A DNA stretch of 14,918 bases from contig DKNL01000156.1 in NCBI GenBank assembly GCA_002474325.1, forward strand, positions 1,351 to 16,268, given 5' to 3'. This DNA is from Opitutales bacterium UBA7389 (lineage in GTDB: Bacteria > Verrucomicrobiota > Verrucomicrobiia > Opitutales > Opitutaceae). How positions within the stretch are numbered: the stretch's first letter is position 1; every line of letters starts with the position of its first letter. A model generated the notes under the pieces. It worked only from the letters and a program-made list of their open reading frames with translations. It made no database searches and was not told the origin of the DNA. Shown one piece after another: positions 6,867 through 14,190 of the stretch. The position numbers and the translations under genes are program-made.

Positions 6867-6887
6867 GTCGCTCAGGCAGCGGGCGAC
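6867..6887. terminator. GC-rich hairpin between convergent genes
   Basis: GTCGCTC (6867-6873) pairs with GGGCGAC (6881-6887), with one G-U pair and a 7-base loop. It lies between the stop of the HAD remnant (+) and the stop of the CobW-like gene (-), where both operons should end. No T-tract is present, so the terminator role is inferred from place and structure. Confidence 0.35.
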
Positions 6888-6920
6888 CTCTAAGCACCCA
6901 CTACCTAATTTGGTCCCAAC

Positions 6921-7697
6921 TTACTGAAAGATACCCAGAGATCGAATATCAGGAACTGGTTTCTGTCTCTGGCCAGAGCCTCGCTTGGCGAGAAAAGGAT
7001 CCTTGCTGGGATCTCCCGCATTGGCCTCCTCCCCTTCGAATGGCTCGTCCTCTTCATCATCGTCATCGAAGGCGAATTCTTCGGCATCGTCGAAAAGCTT
7101 AGTCATTCGCCTTACTTCAGAATAAAGAATCAATGACGGGTTGGCAACGCGACCCCTTTTTACGAAATCGAATAGACAAGGGTAGTACTGCTTGATGTAG
7201 CGTTCTTTGAATTCGTCTACCCACTTGTTAGAGACACCATGGCGATTCGCCAGGAGAACTACATCAGAAAAGTGGATGCAGCAATCGTACCAAACGATCA
7301 ATTTCTCCTCCTCGTAAGCTCTGTGGCAATCGACTACGCAAATCACTCTTGCCAATTCGTATTCAGAGCCTTGCAGCCACTCATAAAAAGCCTCCACCGA
7401 ATCTGCAGGGTCCGCGAGACCGTCCGCAACTATAAAGACGCATTCTCCCACTACCCGTCCGAAATCCAGCCCAGCTCCTTTCCATTCGTAGGTTTGCATC
7501 TCGCAACCATCACGATTCGCAGCGGCCAGCCCATTCCACTTCCCGACTTCGTCTTTCGATACGCAAAGCTCGACCGAAGTCGTCGGGTCCAGCCCAAATT
7601 CAACGAGGTCAGAAACGACCGCGGCTCGACCTGACCCTCGAGCTCCGAAAACTAGGTATACGGTCTTATTCAAGAATAGAACGAATTTTGAATTCAA
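6921..7697 (-). CDS. CobW-like P-loop protein with degenerate nucleotide-binding motifs
   Basis: A 258-residue protein that follows the order of motifs in the CobW/P47K (G3E GTPase) family. VFGARGSGRAA (17-27) is the Walker A position, GLADP lies at 93-97, VVD at 121-123, and DVVLLANRHG at 145-154 stands where the family has NKxD. The Walker A lysine and following Ser/Thr are R and A, the NKxD motif is NRHG, and the CxCC metal motif is missing. It probably no longer hydrolyses GTP. Residues 204-225 are strongly acidic, followed by a basic tail. The start is TTG (7697), with a second TTG at 7673; neither has a Shine-Dalgarno. It lies 13 bases beyond the aroC coding end and is likely co-transcribed with it. 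Its role is unknown. Confidence 0.7.
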   Translation of the reverse strand: MNSKFVLFLNKTVYLVFGARGSGRAAVVSDLVEFGLDPTTSVELCVSKDEVGKWNGLAAANRDGCEMQTYEWKGAGLDFGRVVGECVFIVADGLADPADSVEAFYEWLQGSEYELARVICVVDCHRAYEEEKLIVWYDCCIHFSDVVLLANRHGVSNKWVDEFKERYIKQYYPCLFDFVKRGRVANPSLILYSEVRRMTKLFDDAEEFAFDDDDEEDEPFEGEEANAGDPSKDPFLAKRGSGQRQKPVPDIRSLGIFQ

Positions 7698-7710
7698 GTT
7701 TCGAAACCAA

Positions 7711-8799
7711 TCAGAATGAGAAATTCCGATTTTGGGCGATGTGACGCATCCAGTGATCCACTACTACAAGATTAGCCATCGCCTCAACAATAGGCACGGC
7801 TCGTGGCAGTACGCAAGGATCGTGGCGCCCGCGAGCCTTCAACTCAGTTTCTTTCCCCCCTGTGTCCACCGTCGGCTGGGACTGGAGCAATGTAGCCGTT
7901 GGCTTGAAGGCCACGCGGAACCTAACTTCCTCGCCGTTGGTGATTCCTCCTTGCACACCACCCGAACGATTCGTTTTGGTGCGAATCTCTCCACCCCGGT
8001 TTTCGAAATGATCATTATGCTCGGAACCTTTCATCGAAGTTCCATAGAACCCGCTACCCACTTCAAATCCTTTAGTGGCCGGTAGGGATAGCATGGCTTT
8101 GGCCAGATCAGCCTCGAAGCGATCGAATACCGGCTCTCCCAATCCCACCGGTAGATTGCGGGAAACGCATTCGATAATGCCCCCCACTGAATCGCCTTGA
8201 CTGCGAACTTTGCGAATCCGCTCAATCATAGCCTGCGCCGTTTCTGGGTGTGGGCAACGAACGGGGTTGCCCTCAACTAAATCGGAAGACACATCGGCGG
8301 AATCAGGCATCTCAATATCGTGGATACGCTTTACGTAAGCGATCGTCTCTACCCCTGCCAACAAACTGAGAATCTTTTTCGCTACAGCCCCGGCAGCTAC
8401 CCGTCCGATCGTCTCGCGGGCGGAAGACCTTCCGCCACCTTCGGGATTCCTATGCCCGAACTTTGCCTGGTAGGTATAGTCTGCGTGAGACGGCCTAAAC
8501 TTTTCCTTCATCTCCGTGTAGGCTTCCGGACGCTGATCCTTGTTGAAAACCAGCATGGAAATGGGGGTGCCCGTGGTTTTCCCTTCGTACAGTCCAGACA
8601 AGATTTGCACGCAGTCCGACTCTTTTCGAGGTGTAACGATATCGCTCTGACCCGGACGCCGTCGATCGAGCTCAAGCTGTATCTCCTCCTCTGTCAAAGG
8701 CAGATTTGGAGGACAGCCATCGATGACGACCCCCACTGCACCCCCGTGGCTTTCACCCCAGGTGCTAATAGTAAATAACTTGCCGAAGCTATTTGGCAT
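7711..8799 (-). CDS. aroC: chorismate synthase
   Basis: A full-length 362-residue chorismate synthase. It converts 5-enolpyruvylshikimate-3-phosphate to chorismate, the last step of the shikimate pathway, and needs reduced FMN. Visible hallmarks are the N-terminal FGKLFTISTWGESHG (5-19), RRRPGQSD (46-53), HRNPEGGGRSSARET (116-130), the NRSGGVQGGITNGE motif that binds FMN and substrate, FKPTAT, and the C-terminal GRHDPC and VPIVEAM. No key segment is missing. The ATG at 8799 begins exactly at the family N-terminus (MPNSFGKLF). The promoter must lie in the 263-base gap that separates it from the cysE end. Confidence 0.97.
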   Translation of the reverse strand: MPNSFGKLFTISTWGESHGGAVGVVIDGCPPNLPLTEEEIQLELDRRRPGQSDIVTPRKESDCVQILSGLYEGKTTGTPISMLVFNKDQRPEAYTEMKEKFRPSHADYTYQAKFGHRNPEGGGRSSARETIGRVAAGAVAKKILSLLAGVETIAYVKRIHDIEMPDSADVSSDLVEGNPVRCPHPETAQAMIERIRKVRSQGDSVGGIIECVSRNLPVGLGEPVFDRFEADLAKAMLSLPATKGFEVGSGFYGTSMKGSEHNDHFENRGGEIRTKTNRSGGVQGGITNGEEVRFRVAFKPTATLLQSQPTVDTGGKETELKARGRHDPCVLPRAVPIVEAMANLVVVDHWMRHIAQNRNFSF

Positions 8800-8943
8800 G
8801 CAACGACCCTACGGTCATCCATGATCGGATAAAGTAAAAAGTACTAGCCCATTGTGCGCGCCCGTAAACGGTACCATAGCCTTCCAGTCGCACCGGGCAT
8901 AGCTCGGATAGCGACCACTGGCCTTGGGTCTTGATCTCTGCGT

Positions 8944-8965
8944 ACAGGCAGAATGCCTGTGCTAC
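8944..8965. repeat. dispersed intergenic palindrome, copy 2
   Basis: ACAGGC (8944-8949) and GCCTGT (8955-8960) form a perfect 6-bp stem with an AGAAT loop, followed by GCTAC. The core GCCTGTGCTACT is identical to that of the copy at 1105-1134. It sits between cysE and aroC. Confidence 0.5.
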
Positions 8966-8976
8966 TATCTTAATTT

Positions 8977-8998
8977 GGTCGCTTGGCTTGTGCCGACC
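8977..8998. other. bulged hairpin downstream of cysE
   Basis: GGTC (8977-8980) pairs with GACC (8995-8998), and GGC (8985-8987) pairs with GCC (8992-8994) around a TTGT loop. It may be part of the neighbouring palindromic element or help end cysE transcription. The rest of the 8800-9062 gap shows no gene. Confidence 0.25.
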
Positions 8999-9062
8999 GC
9001 AACAGGGTGCATGCGTGAGATCGACCGCTACCTTGTATCATCTACGAAGAAACGGGCTGCAA

Positions 9063-9878
9063 TTAAATAACGGGATCGAAACCCCCTAGATCCGCACTCC
9101 CGATCTGCTGATTCATCCCTAATGCAGGACTCGCCTCCTTGCAGGTCCCGATATTCTTAGCCGGAACCCCAACCACGGTGCAATGAGGCTTCACATCCTT
9201 CAGCACCACGCTCCCGGCTCCAATTTTGGCACCTTCTCCAATCTTGATATTCCCAAGCACCTTCGCCCCAGCGGCAATGAGAACTCCGTTCCCAACTTTA
9301 GGATGCCTATCTCCTCGCTCTTTCCCGGTACCTCCTAGTGTCACCCCGTGCAACAAAGACACATTGTTTCCAACGACGGCCGTTTCTCCGATGACAACCC
9401 CTGTAGCATGGTCGATCAGGATTCCGTGCCCAATCGTCGCCGCAGGATGTATGTCTACTCCAAATACTTTGGAAATCAAACTCTGCAAATAGAGAGCAAG
9501 TGTTTTCCGCTCCTCGTACCAAAGATGATGAGCGAACCGATAGGCCGATAGGGCGTGAAAACCTTTGAAAAAAAGAAATGGATTTAGATATCCGTTAGCC
9601 GCCGGATCCCGATCTTTAACCGCCTCCAGATCAATTCGGATACTCTCCCGCATCGATTCCTCGGATTCCAAAATCTCCAGGAAGAGGTCGTGCATAGTGA
9701 TTTCTGACAGGATCTCGTCACGAAGTTTCGAGGCTAAGGTATAACTGAGAGCCGTATCAAAGGATTTTTGTCCGTGAATCGTCTCTTCGAGATAAGCCAA
9801 CAACAGACGCTCATTCTTGCCTGCCTGTTCAGCTTCCTCTCGAAGCGATTCCCATATACTGTCGTTGCTAGATTCCAT
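9063..9878 (-). CDS. cysE: serine O-acetyltransferase
   Basis: A 271-residue serine acetyltransferase. It makes O-acetyl-L-serine from serine and acetyl-CoA, the first step of cysteine synthesis. The N-terminal helical domain contains RDPAANGYLNPFLFFKGFHA (90-109). The C-terminal half is a left-handed beta-helix with hexapeptide repeats. D142 and H157 match the catalytic Asp143 and His158 of the E. coli enzyme, and H192 matches His193. HGVTLGGTGKERGDRHPKVG is typical. The protein ends in an isoleucine (FDPVI), the residue with which CysE inserts into O-acetylserine sulfhydrylase in the cysteine synthase complex. A TTG start at 9890 is also open, but I chose the ATG at 9878. The gene stands alone here, with no cysK beside it. 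Confidence 0.93.
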   Translation of the reverse strand: MESSNDSIWESLREEAEQAGKNERLLLAYLEETIHGQKSFDTALSYTLASKLRDEILSEITMHDLFLEILESEESMRESIRIDLEAVKDRDPAANGYLNPFLFFKGFHALSAYRFAHHLWYEERKTLALYLQSLISKVFGVDIHPAATIGHGILIDHATGVVIGETAVVGNNVSLLHGVTLGGTGKERGDRHPKVGNGVLIAAGAKVLGNIKIGEGAKIGAGSVVLKDVKPHCTVVGVPAKNIGTCKEASPALGMNQQIGSADLGGFDPVI

Positions 9879-10112
9879 CGTAAGATTCAAGCGGATTGGA
9901 AGGCTAAGATATGCCTACATTAACACCAACTCTAACTCCTAAACCCCAATCAACCAATAACCAGCCTAGGTCAAATTTTTTTGCAATAAGTAAAATCGCC
10001 AACCGTTTCTGGCAGCTTAAACTAGATGGGGCCAAAGGTTGGAGGGAAATTTGACAAATCGAGGCTCCTTGATTATCCTGATTGTTACAAGCAAACCTGT
10101 TAAAAATCAGTC

Positions 10113-10793
10113 ATAACAAGGAATATACTCAGTCTAATAGTCATTCTCGTCACCGTATCCGGAATTAGTTTTGGGGACGTAATCGTCACTAAAATCGTCG
10201 GAAAGATTAAGGGAATAGATGACGGCAAGATCACTGTCGCGACCGACTGGAATTTTTCGGTCGAGCTAACTTCGAAGAAAACGATGGTCAGAAAAGCGCC
10301 GATGACGCTAGAGCTGGGGTCGACTACTAAAATCAACTCAGCGATGCCTAGAACTGGTAAGTGAGCAGCGAATTTGGACGAGACGTCATCAAGGATACCG
10401 ACCTCTTCACTACTACCGCAGCCGGCTTCGGTTTTATCTTCACCAATACGGAAACGTGCTTCCTCAATCTCCGCGGCGGTTTCGGTTATCGCTTCGAAGA
10501 CTAATCCGACGTAAGCGGTGTTGAAGAGCTCAGCACTGCCAGTATAGATTTCTGACTCTTCCACAAAGAGAAAATCAAATGGGGCAATCTAGTGAATCGT
10601 ACCAAATTCAAACCTACCGTCGAGCATTTCGGCAGCTTCCGAATCTATCAAGATACGGGCTATTGACCTGCCACTCAAACTCGACACTTAAAGTGTCATG
10701 CTGTGATTAGCCAAAGATTACGATAGCGACGCTGACCTAAGTGGACTAGACGAATTGGATACCACCTACTATATTCGTCTCGTACTCAATTGA
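10113..10793 (+). pseudogene. pseudogene of a DUF481 outer-membrane protein
   Basis: A decayed gene for a DUF481 (YdiY-like) beta-barrel protein, readable in pieces. Bases 10113-10364 in one frame give a signal peptide (ITRNILSLIVILVTVSG) followed by a DUF481-type N-terminal region (GKIKGIDDGKITVATDW, then APMTLELGSTTKI). The first codon is ATA where ATG is expected. After a TGA at 10362 the homology moves to another frame with DTDLFTTTAAGFGFIF, LRGGFGYRFED and KFKPTVEHFGSFRIYQDTGY. That frame is broken by stops at 10502, 10553 and 10664. The last piece, in the first frame again, ends with GLDELDTTYYIRLVLN and a TGA at 10793, a typical barrel C-terminus. Part of the barrel seems deleted around 10360. 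A 154-codon minus-strand frame over it is its shadow. Confidence 0.82.
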
Positions 10794-10882
10794 CAGTAAG
10801 CTGCCGCGGGAAATTTTGGTGGTAGCCGCTCGTGTGGCAACGCCCGTAGGCTTGAGATAGCCTGATTTAAGCTGCATTTGCG

Positions 10883-10902
10883 ATCGAATTGTTTCGATTT
10901 TT
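10883..10902 (+). terminator. weak intrinsic terminator beyond the DUF481 pseudogene
   Basis: ATCGAA (10883-10888) and TTCGAT (10893-10898) form a perfect 6-bp stem with a TTGT loop, followed by TTTT. The stem is AT-rich and so weak. It would have ended the plus-strand DUF481 transcript. The rest of 10794-10936 shows no gene. Confidence 0.4.
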
Positions 10903-10936
10903 AAAGGACCGAGCCGGTCATCACTACTCGTCTAGG

Positions 10937-11878
10937 TTATTCTTCTTCAGATTCGTCCTCGGCATCGAGGCCGAAGACGGCTTCAACGTAATTGTTGATT
11001 TGATACGGCTGTAGATCATCGGACTGCTCCCCGAATCCCAGAAAATAAATAGGCAGTTTCAACTCCCTGTATATGCCCACCAGCGAGCCTCCACGACTAG
11101 TGCCATCCAGTTTGGTGACAATCAGCCCATCAAGGCCGAACTTCTCGTGAAACACTCTGGCTTGCTCGATGGAATTCGAGCCCAAGCTGCCATCAACGAC
11201 GAGCAAACTGTAGTGAGGAGTGGTCTCGTCATGCTTCCGCAATACGCGACGTATCTTGCTAAGCTCGTCCATCAATTTACTATTGGTATGCAGGCGGCCG
11301 GCTGTATCGATAATCAGCGTATCCTTGTTACGGCTCTTGGCCGCTTGCCAAGAATCAAAGGCAACCGCTGCTGCATCCGCTCCGCGTTCGCCTGATACGA
11401 TATCCAGCTCGAGGCGATTCGACCATTCCTTTAATTGCTCGATGGCGGCCGCCCTAAAAGTGTCGCACGCAGCGACCAGCACTTGACGACCATCAGCCTT
11501 ACACTGGCTTCCCAGCTTAGCCGTTGTCGTAGTCTTCCCTGAACCGTTGACACCGACCAGACAGATGACCGTGGGGCGATCGTCCCTGTATTCAAGCACG
11601 CCCTCCGAACCCTCGAGAACGCGCTTTAGCACAGTCGCTCCGATCGCTGCCACATCTTGTCCTCTCAAAGACTTATCCTTCCCGTAGGCCTTCTTCGTTT
11701 CCTCGATAATCTCCTCGGTCGTTTCGTATCCAAAATCCGCTGCGAATAACGCTTCTTCGAGCTCTTCAATCGAGGATGCATCTAGTTTTGCCCAACGAAA
11801 AAGTCCCCCAGTTGCATCGGCAATACTCTGGGCCGACTTCGAGAGGCCTTCCTTGAATTTTCTAAAAAGCGATCGCAT
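10937..11878 (-). CDS. ftsY: signal recognition particle receptor FtsY
   Basis: A 313-residue SRP receptor GTPase. It docks ribosome-SRP complexes at the inner membrane for co-translational insertion. The N domain (about 1-95) is helical, and there is no long acidic A domain. The G domain shows G1 GVNGSGKT (109-116), DTFRAAA (139-145), G3 DTAGR (191-195), G4 TKLDG (255-259) and GFGEQSDDLQPY (281-292). The motif that reads DATTGQN or DARGGQ in other FtsY proteins is DGSLGSN (229-235) here, a clear deviation at the contact surface with Ffh. The C-terminus is acidic (DAEDESEEE). The ATG at 11878 fits the family. It lies 69 bases downstream of nusB on the same strand. Confidence 0.96.
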   Translation of the reverse strand: MRSLFRKFKEGLSKSAQSIADATGGLFRWAKLDASSIEELEEALFAADFGYETTEEIIEETKKAYGKDKSLRGQDVAAIGATVLKRVLEGSEGVLEYRDDRPTVICLVGVNGSGKTTTTAKLGSQCKADGRQVLVAACDTFRAAAIEQLKEWSNRLELDIVSGERGADAAAVAFDSWQAAKSRNKDTLIIDTAGRLHTNSKLMDELSKIRRVLRKHDETTPHYSLLVVDGSLGSNSIEQARVFHEKFGLDGLIVTKLDGTSRGGSLVGIYRELKLPIYFLGFGEQSDDLQPYQINNYVEAVFGLDAEDESEEE

Positions 11879-11947
11879 AGATTAAACGGTCTTACACCAT
11901 TTTCTTATTCCGCCAATTCCGAAGTGGAAACGTTATGGCGTTTGGTA

Positions 11948-12397
11948 TTAATCCCAACTCGCTTGTCTAGAGGGGCGATTCAATTGTCCACGCAATCGGT
12001 CGAGAACGCCGTTTACAAAACGCCGAGACTCTTCCGCTGAATATTGCTTACTCAAGTCGATAGCTTCGTTGATGGTAACGACGGGAGGGATATCTTTCCT
12101 GAATAGCAGCTCGCAGATAGCCATCCGCAAGATGGAAAGATCGATCTTGGCAATCCGCTCAAAATCCCAGTTGCTGGCGATCTCCCGAATCTTAGTGTCG
12201 ATAACTTCAATATTTTCAATCACCCCAAATATCAGTTCGTCAGCGAAAGCGTAATAGTCGCGCGTCTGATCCTGATCCTCATAGAAGAGCCTCAGGTCCT
12301 CAATGAGATCCGCCGGCTGATTCAAGGACCAGGAGTAGAGGTATTGCATGCAAGCTATCCGGCATTGGCGCCGCTGCGGCTTTCTTTGTTCGACCAT
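11948..12397 (-). CDS. nusB: transcription antitermination factor NusB
   Basis: A 149-residue all-helical NusB protein. With NusE (S10) it binds boxA RNA to support antitermination of rRNA transcription. Typical features are the N-terminal RRQCRIACMQYLYSW, WDFERIAKIDLSILRMAICELLF in the middle, and IPPVVTINEAIDLSKQYS with the closing FVNGVLDRL. A GTG at 12400 directly precedes the ATG at 12397; I chose the ATG, which has a GAAAG a few bases upstream. Only a few bases separate it from ribH, a common pairing (ribH-nusB) in many bacteria, so the two are surely co-transcribed. Confidence 0.95.
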   Translation of the reverse strand: MVEQRKPQRRQCRIACMQYLYSWSLNQPADLIEDLRLFYEDQDQTRDYYAFADELIFGVIENIEVIDTKIREIASNWDFERIAKIDLSILRMAICELLFRKDIPPVVTINEAIDLSKQYSAEESRRFVNGVLDRLRGQLNRPSRQASWD

Positions 12398-12405
12398 CAC
12401 TTTCG

Positions 12406-12876
12406 TTAGCGAAGTTTACGTCGGAGTTGAGCCATTTCCAGCGCACACTCTCCGAATTCCTTACCTTTCGGGATCGATCCAAGGCAGCGTTCCCGAACTT
12501 GTTCCTCGCTATCTCCTACAATAACGCCGTTCACCACCGGGATGCCTGACTCGAGAGCGACTCGCTGCAATCCCATATTCGAGCCATCAGCGACCATTTC
12601 GAAGTGTCGCGTTCCCCCAGCGATAACCACCCCCAACGCTATAATGACGTCATACTTTCCACTACCCGCGATCATTTGGACGGCGATAGGCAACTCGTTG
12701 GAGCCAGGAACTTTCTCTATATCCACTTGATCATCCGGCACCCCCGCTTGAGAAAGCATTGATAGAACTCCATCGAGCAAGCCATCTACATAGCCTTGAT
12801 TGTAACGAGCCGCAACGATGGCGAACTTGAAGTCAGTCCCATCAATCGAAGCAGGTTCTGGCGAGAGTTGGCTCAT
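12406..12876 (-). CDS. ribH: 6,7-dimethyl-8-ribityllumazine synthase
   Basis: A 156-residue lumazine synthase. It condenses 5-amino-6-ribitylaminouracil with 3,4-dihydroxy-2-butanone 4-phosphate, the next-to-last step of riboflavin synthesis, and usually assembles as pentamers or larger shells. Visible are AARYNQGYVDGLLDG (22-36), VPGSNELP (56-63), GGTRHFEMV (87-95) with the catalytic-type H91, and RERCLGSIPKGKEFG with R130. H91 and R130 match His88 and Arg127 of the Bacillus enzyme with a constant offset of three. It lies 127 bases downstream of ribBA and just before nusB. No FMN riboswitch is visible in the upstream gap. Confidence 0.95.
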   Translation of the reverse strand: MSQLSPEPASIDGTDFKFAIVAARYNQGYVDGLLDGVLSMLSQAGVPDDQVDIEKVPGSNELPIAVQMIAGSGKYDVIIALGVVIAGGTRHFEMVADGSNMGLQRVALESGIPVVNGVIVGDSEEQVRERCLGSIPKGKEFGECALEMAQLRRKLR

Positions 12877-13003
12877 ATTAAGAACGAAGAAGTTACCGGG
12901 AATGGGTTGCTCAGAGCATTATGTAAAGACGGAACTGACGCTGGGCTCGCGTAGGGCTTTCTTCCAGTTTAGATCTTCTCGAGCTCGCTAGACTAAAAAC
13001 TAG

Positions 13004-14098
13004 CTAAACTTGCTCCTGGGAAACGATCTCAAGCCTATATCCATCGAGACCAACGACGTTTCGGCTGGTGTTAGATAGGAGTCGGATCTTTTTCAAACCA
13101 AGGGCCACCAGAATCTGAGCTCCGATACCGTAATCGCGCAACCCCATGTCCGCCGTCTTGGAAACACCGCCATCGATCCGGGACAGGCCCTTATCCGGAC
13201 GGCTGATCAATACAACTGCACCTTTCCCCTCATCAGCGATTCGCCGCAAAGCGCCGCTCAGGTAATCGCCTCCATGCTCACCCTTCATCCGAAACAAATC
13301 GACAAAAAGGTTTTCCGCGTGCACGCGAATAAGTGTCGGTTCCGGGCCGATGTCGCCCGCTACGATTGCGTAGTGTTCTCGCTGATCGATTTTGCTCCGA
13401 AAAACCTTGAGTCGAAAGGATCCGTATTCGCTTTCGAATGGAAGGTCCTGGATCTCCTCAACCAACTTATCCCGTTTGCTCCGATACTCGATCAAAGCGG
13501 CTATCGATATCATTTTCAGATCAAACTGCTCCTTGAAAGCAGTCAGCTCAGGAGCCCTAGCCATGGATCCATCATCGTTCAGGATCTCGCATATGGCTGC
13601 ACTAGGGAAGAGTCCCGCAAGCGAGGCCAAATCAATGGCAGCCTCGGTGTGACCAGCCCTTTCCAGAACACCTCCATCCTTGGCCTTGAGGGGAAAAATG
13701 TGACCTGGTTGAACCAGCTCGTCCGGACGCGTATCCGGATCGCTCAATAGCTGAATCGTGCGCGAGCGATCGTAGGCACTAATTCCAGTGGATATACCCT
13801 CGGCAGCATCAACGGAAACAGTGAAATCGGTTTTATGGGATTCCCGATTCTCGCCGACCATCTGATTGATTCCCAAGCGTTGCAGGTGATGGGCCGTGCA
13901 GGGAACACAGATCAGGCCACGGGCGTGCCGAATCATCATATTCACAACTTGCGGAGTGATTTTGGATGCCGCGACAATGAGATCACCCTCATTCTCGCGA
14001 GATTCGTCGTCGGTAACAATCACCGGCTGCCCAGCGGCAATCTCGGCGATTGCCTCCTCTACGCGGTCGAAGGACGTTTCTGACTCCACCAAACTCAT
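13004..14098 (-). CDS. ribBA: DHBP synthase with degenerate GTP cyclohydrolase II domain (RibBX-like)
   Basis: A 364-residue RibBA-type fusion from the ATG at 14098 (a TTG at 14136 also opens the frame, adding 13 residues). The N-terminal half (about 1-205) is an intact 3,4-dihydroxy-2-butanone 4-phosphate synthase. It has DDESRENEGD (30-39), RHARGLICVPC, GISTGISAYDR and RAGHTEAAIDL, and makes the four-carbon unit used by RibH. The C-terminal half looks like GTP cyclohydrolase II but has lost its zinc site: the three cysteines in VHSEC and RCDCG are N263, G273 and H275 here. The QEGRxIGL region is also missing, though RDYGIGAQIL and IRLLSN remain. By analogy with proteobacterial RibBX it should have no cyclohydrolase activity. 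It precedes ribH on the same strand. Confidence 0.92.
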   Translation of the reverse strand: MSLVESETSFDRVEEAIAEIAAGQPVIVTDDESRENEGDLIVAASKITPQVVNMMIRHARGLICVPCTAHHLQRLGINQMVGENRESHKTDFTVSVDAAEGISTGISAYDRSRTIQLLSDPDTRPDELVQPGHIFPLKAKDGGVLERAGHTEAAIDLASLAGLFPSAAICEILNDDGSMARAPELTAFKEQFDLKMISIAALIEYRSKRDKLVEEIQDLPFESEYGSFRLKVFRSKIDQREHYAIVAGDIGPEPTLIRVHAENLFVDLFRMKGEHGGDYLSGALRRIADEGKGAVVLISRPDKGLSRIDGGVSKTADMGLRDYGIGAQILVALGLKKIRLLSNTSRNVVGLDGYRLEIVSQEQV

Positions 14099-14190
14099 AA
14101 TCGGATTACAATGAAGGGCCTCTGGAGATGAAGACAATCAGATTGCGGAATCAATTCCAAACCGGAAACGAAAAAGCGAGAACCCCTTCT

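Noticed and set aside
7239..7634. 131-codon plus-strand open frame
   Set aside because: It is antisense to the CobW-like gene, has no recognisable domain and no ribosome-binding site.
8320..8778. 152-codon plus-strand open frame
   Set aside because: It is fully antisense to the strongly supported aroC.
10100..10564. 154-codon minus-strand open frame between cysE and ftsY
   Set aside because: Its sequence is low in complexity and resembles nothing, while the opposite strand reads as a decayed DUF481 gene. It is an antisense shadow.
12877..13003. possible FMN riboswitch before ribH
   Set aside because: The gap is only 127 bases and the conserved RFN element segments are not visible.
13274..13750. 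158-codon plus-strand open frame
   Set aside because: It is antisense to the well-conserved ribBA and has no homology that I recognise.
14138..14190. terminator after the ABC ATPase gene
   Set aside because: AGAA-GGGG-TTCT on the minus strand forms only a 4-bp stem before a short T run, too weak to list as a feature.
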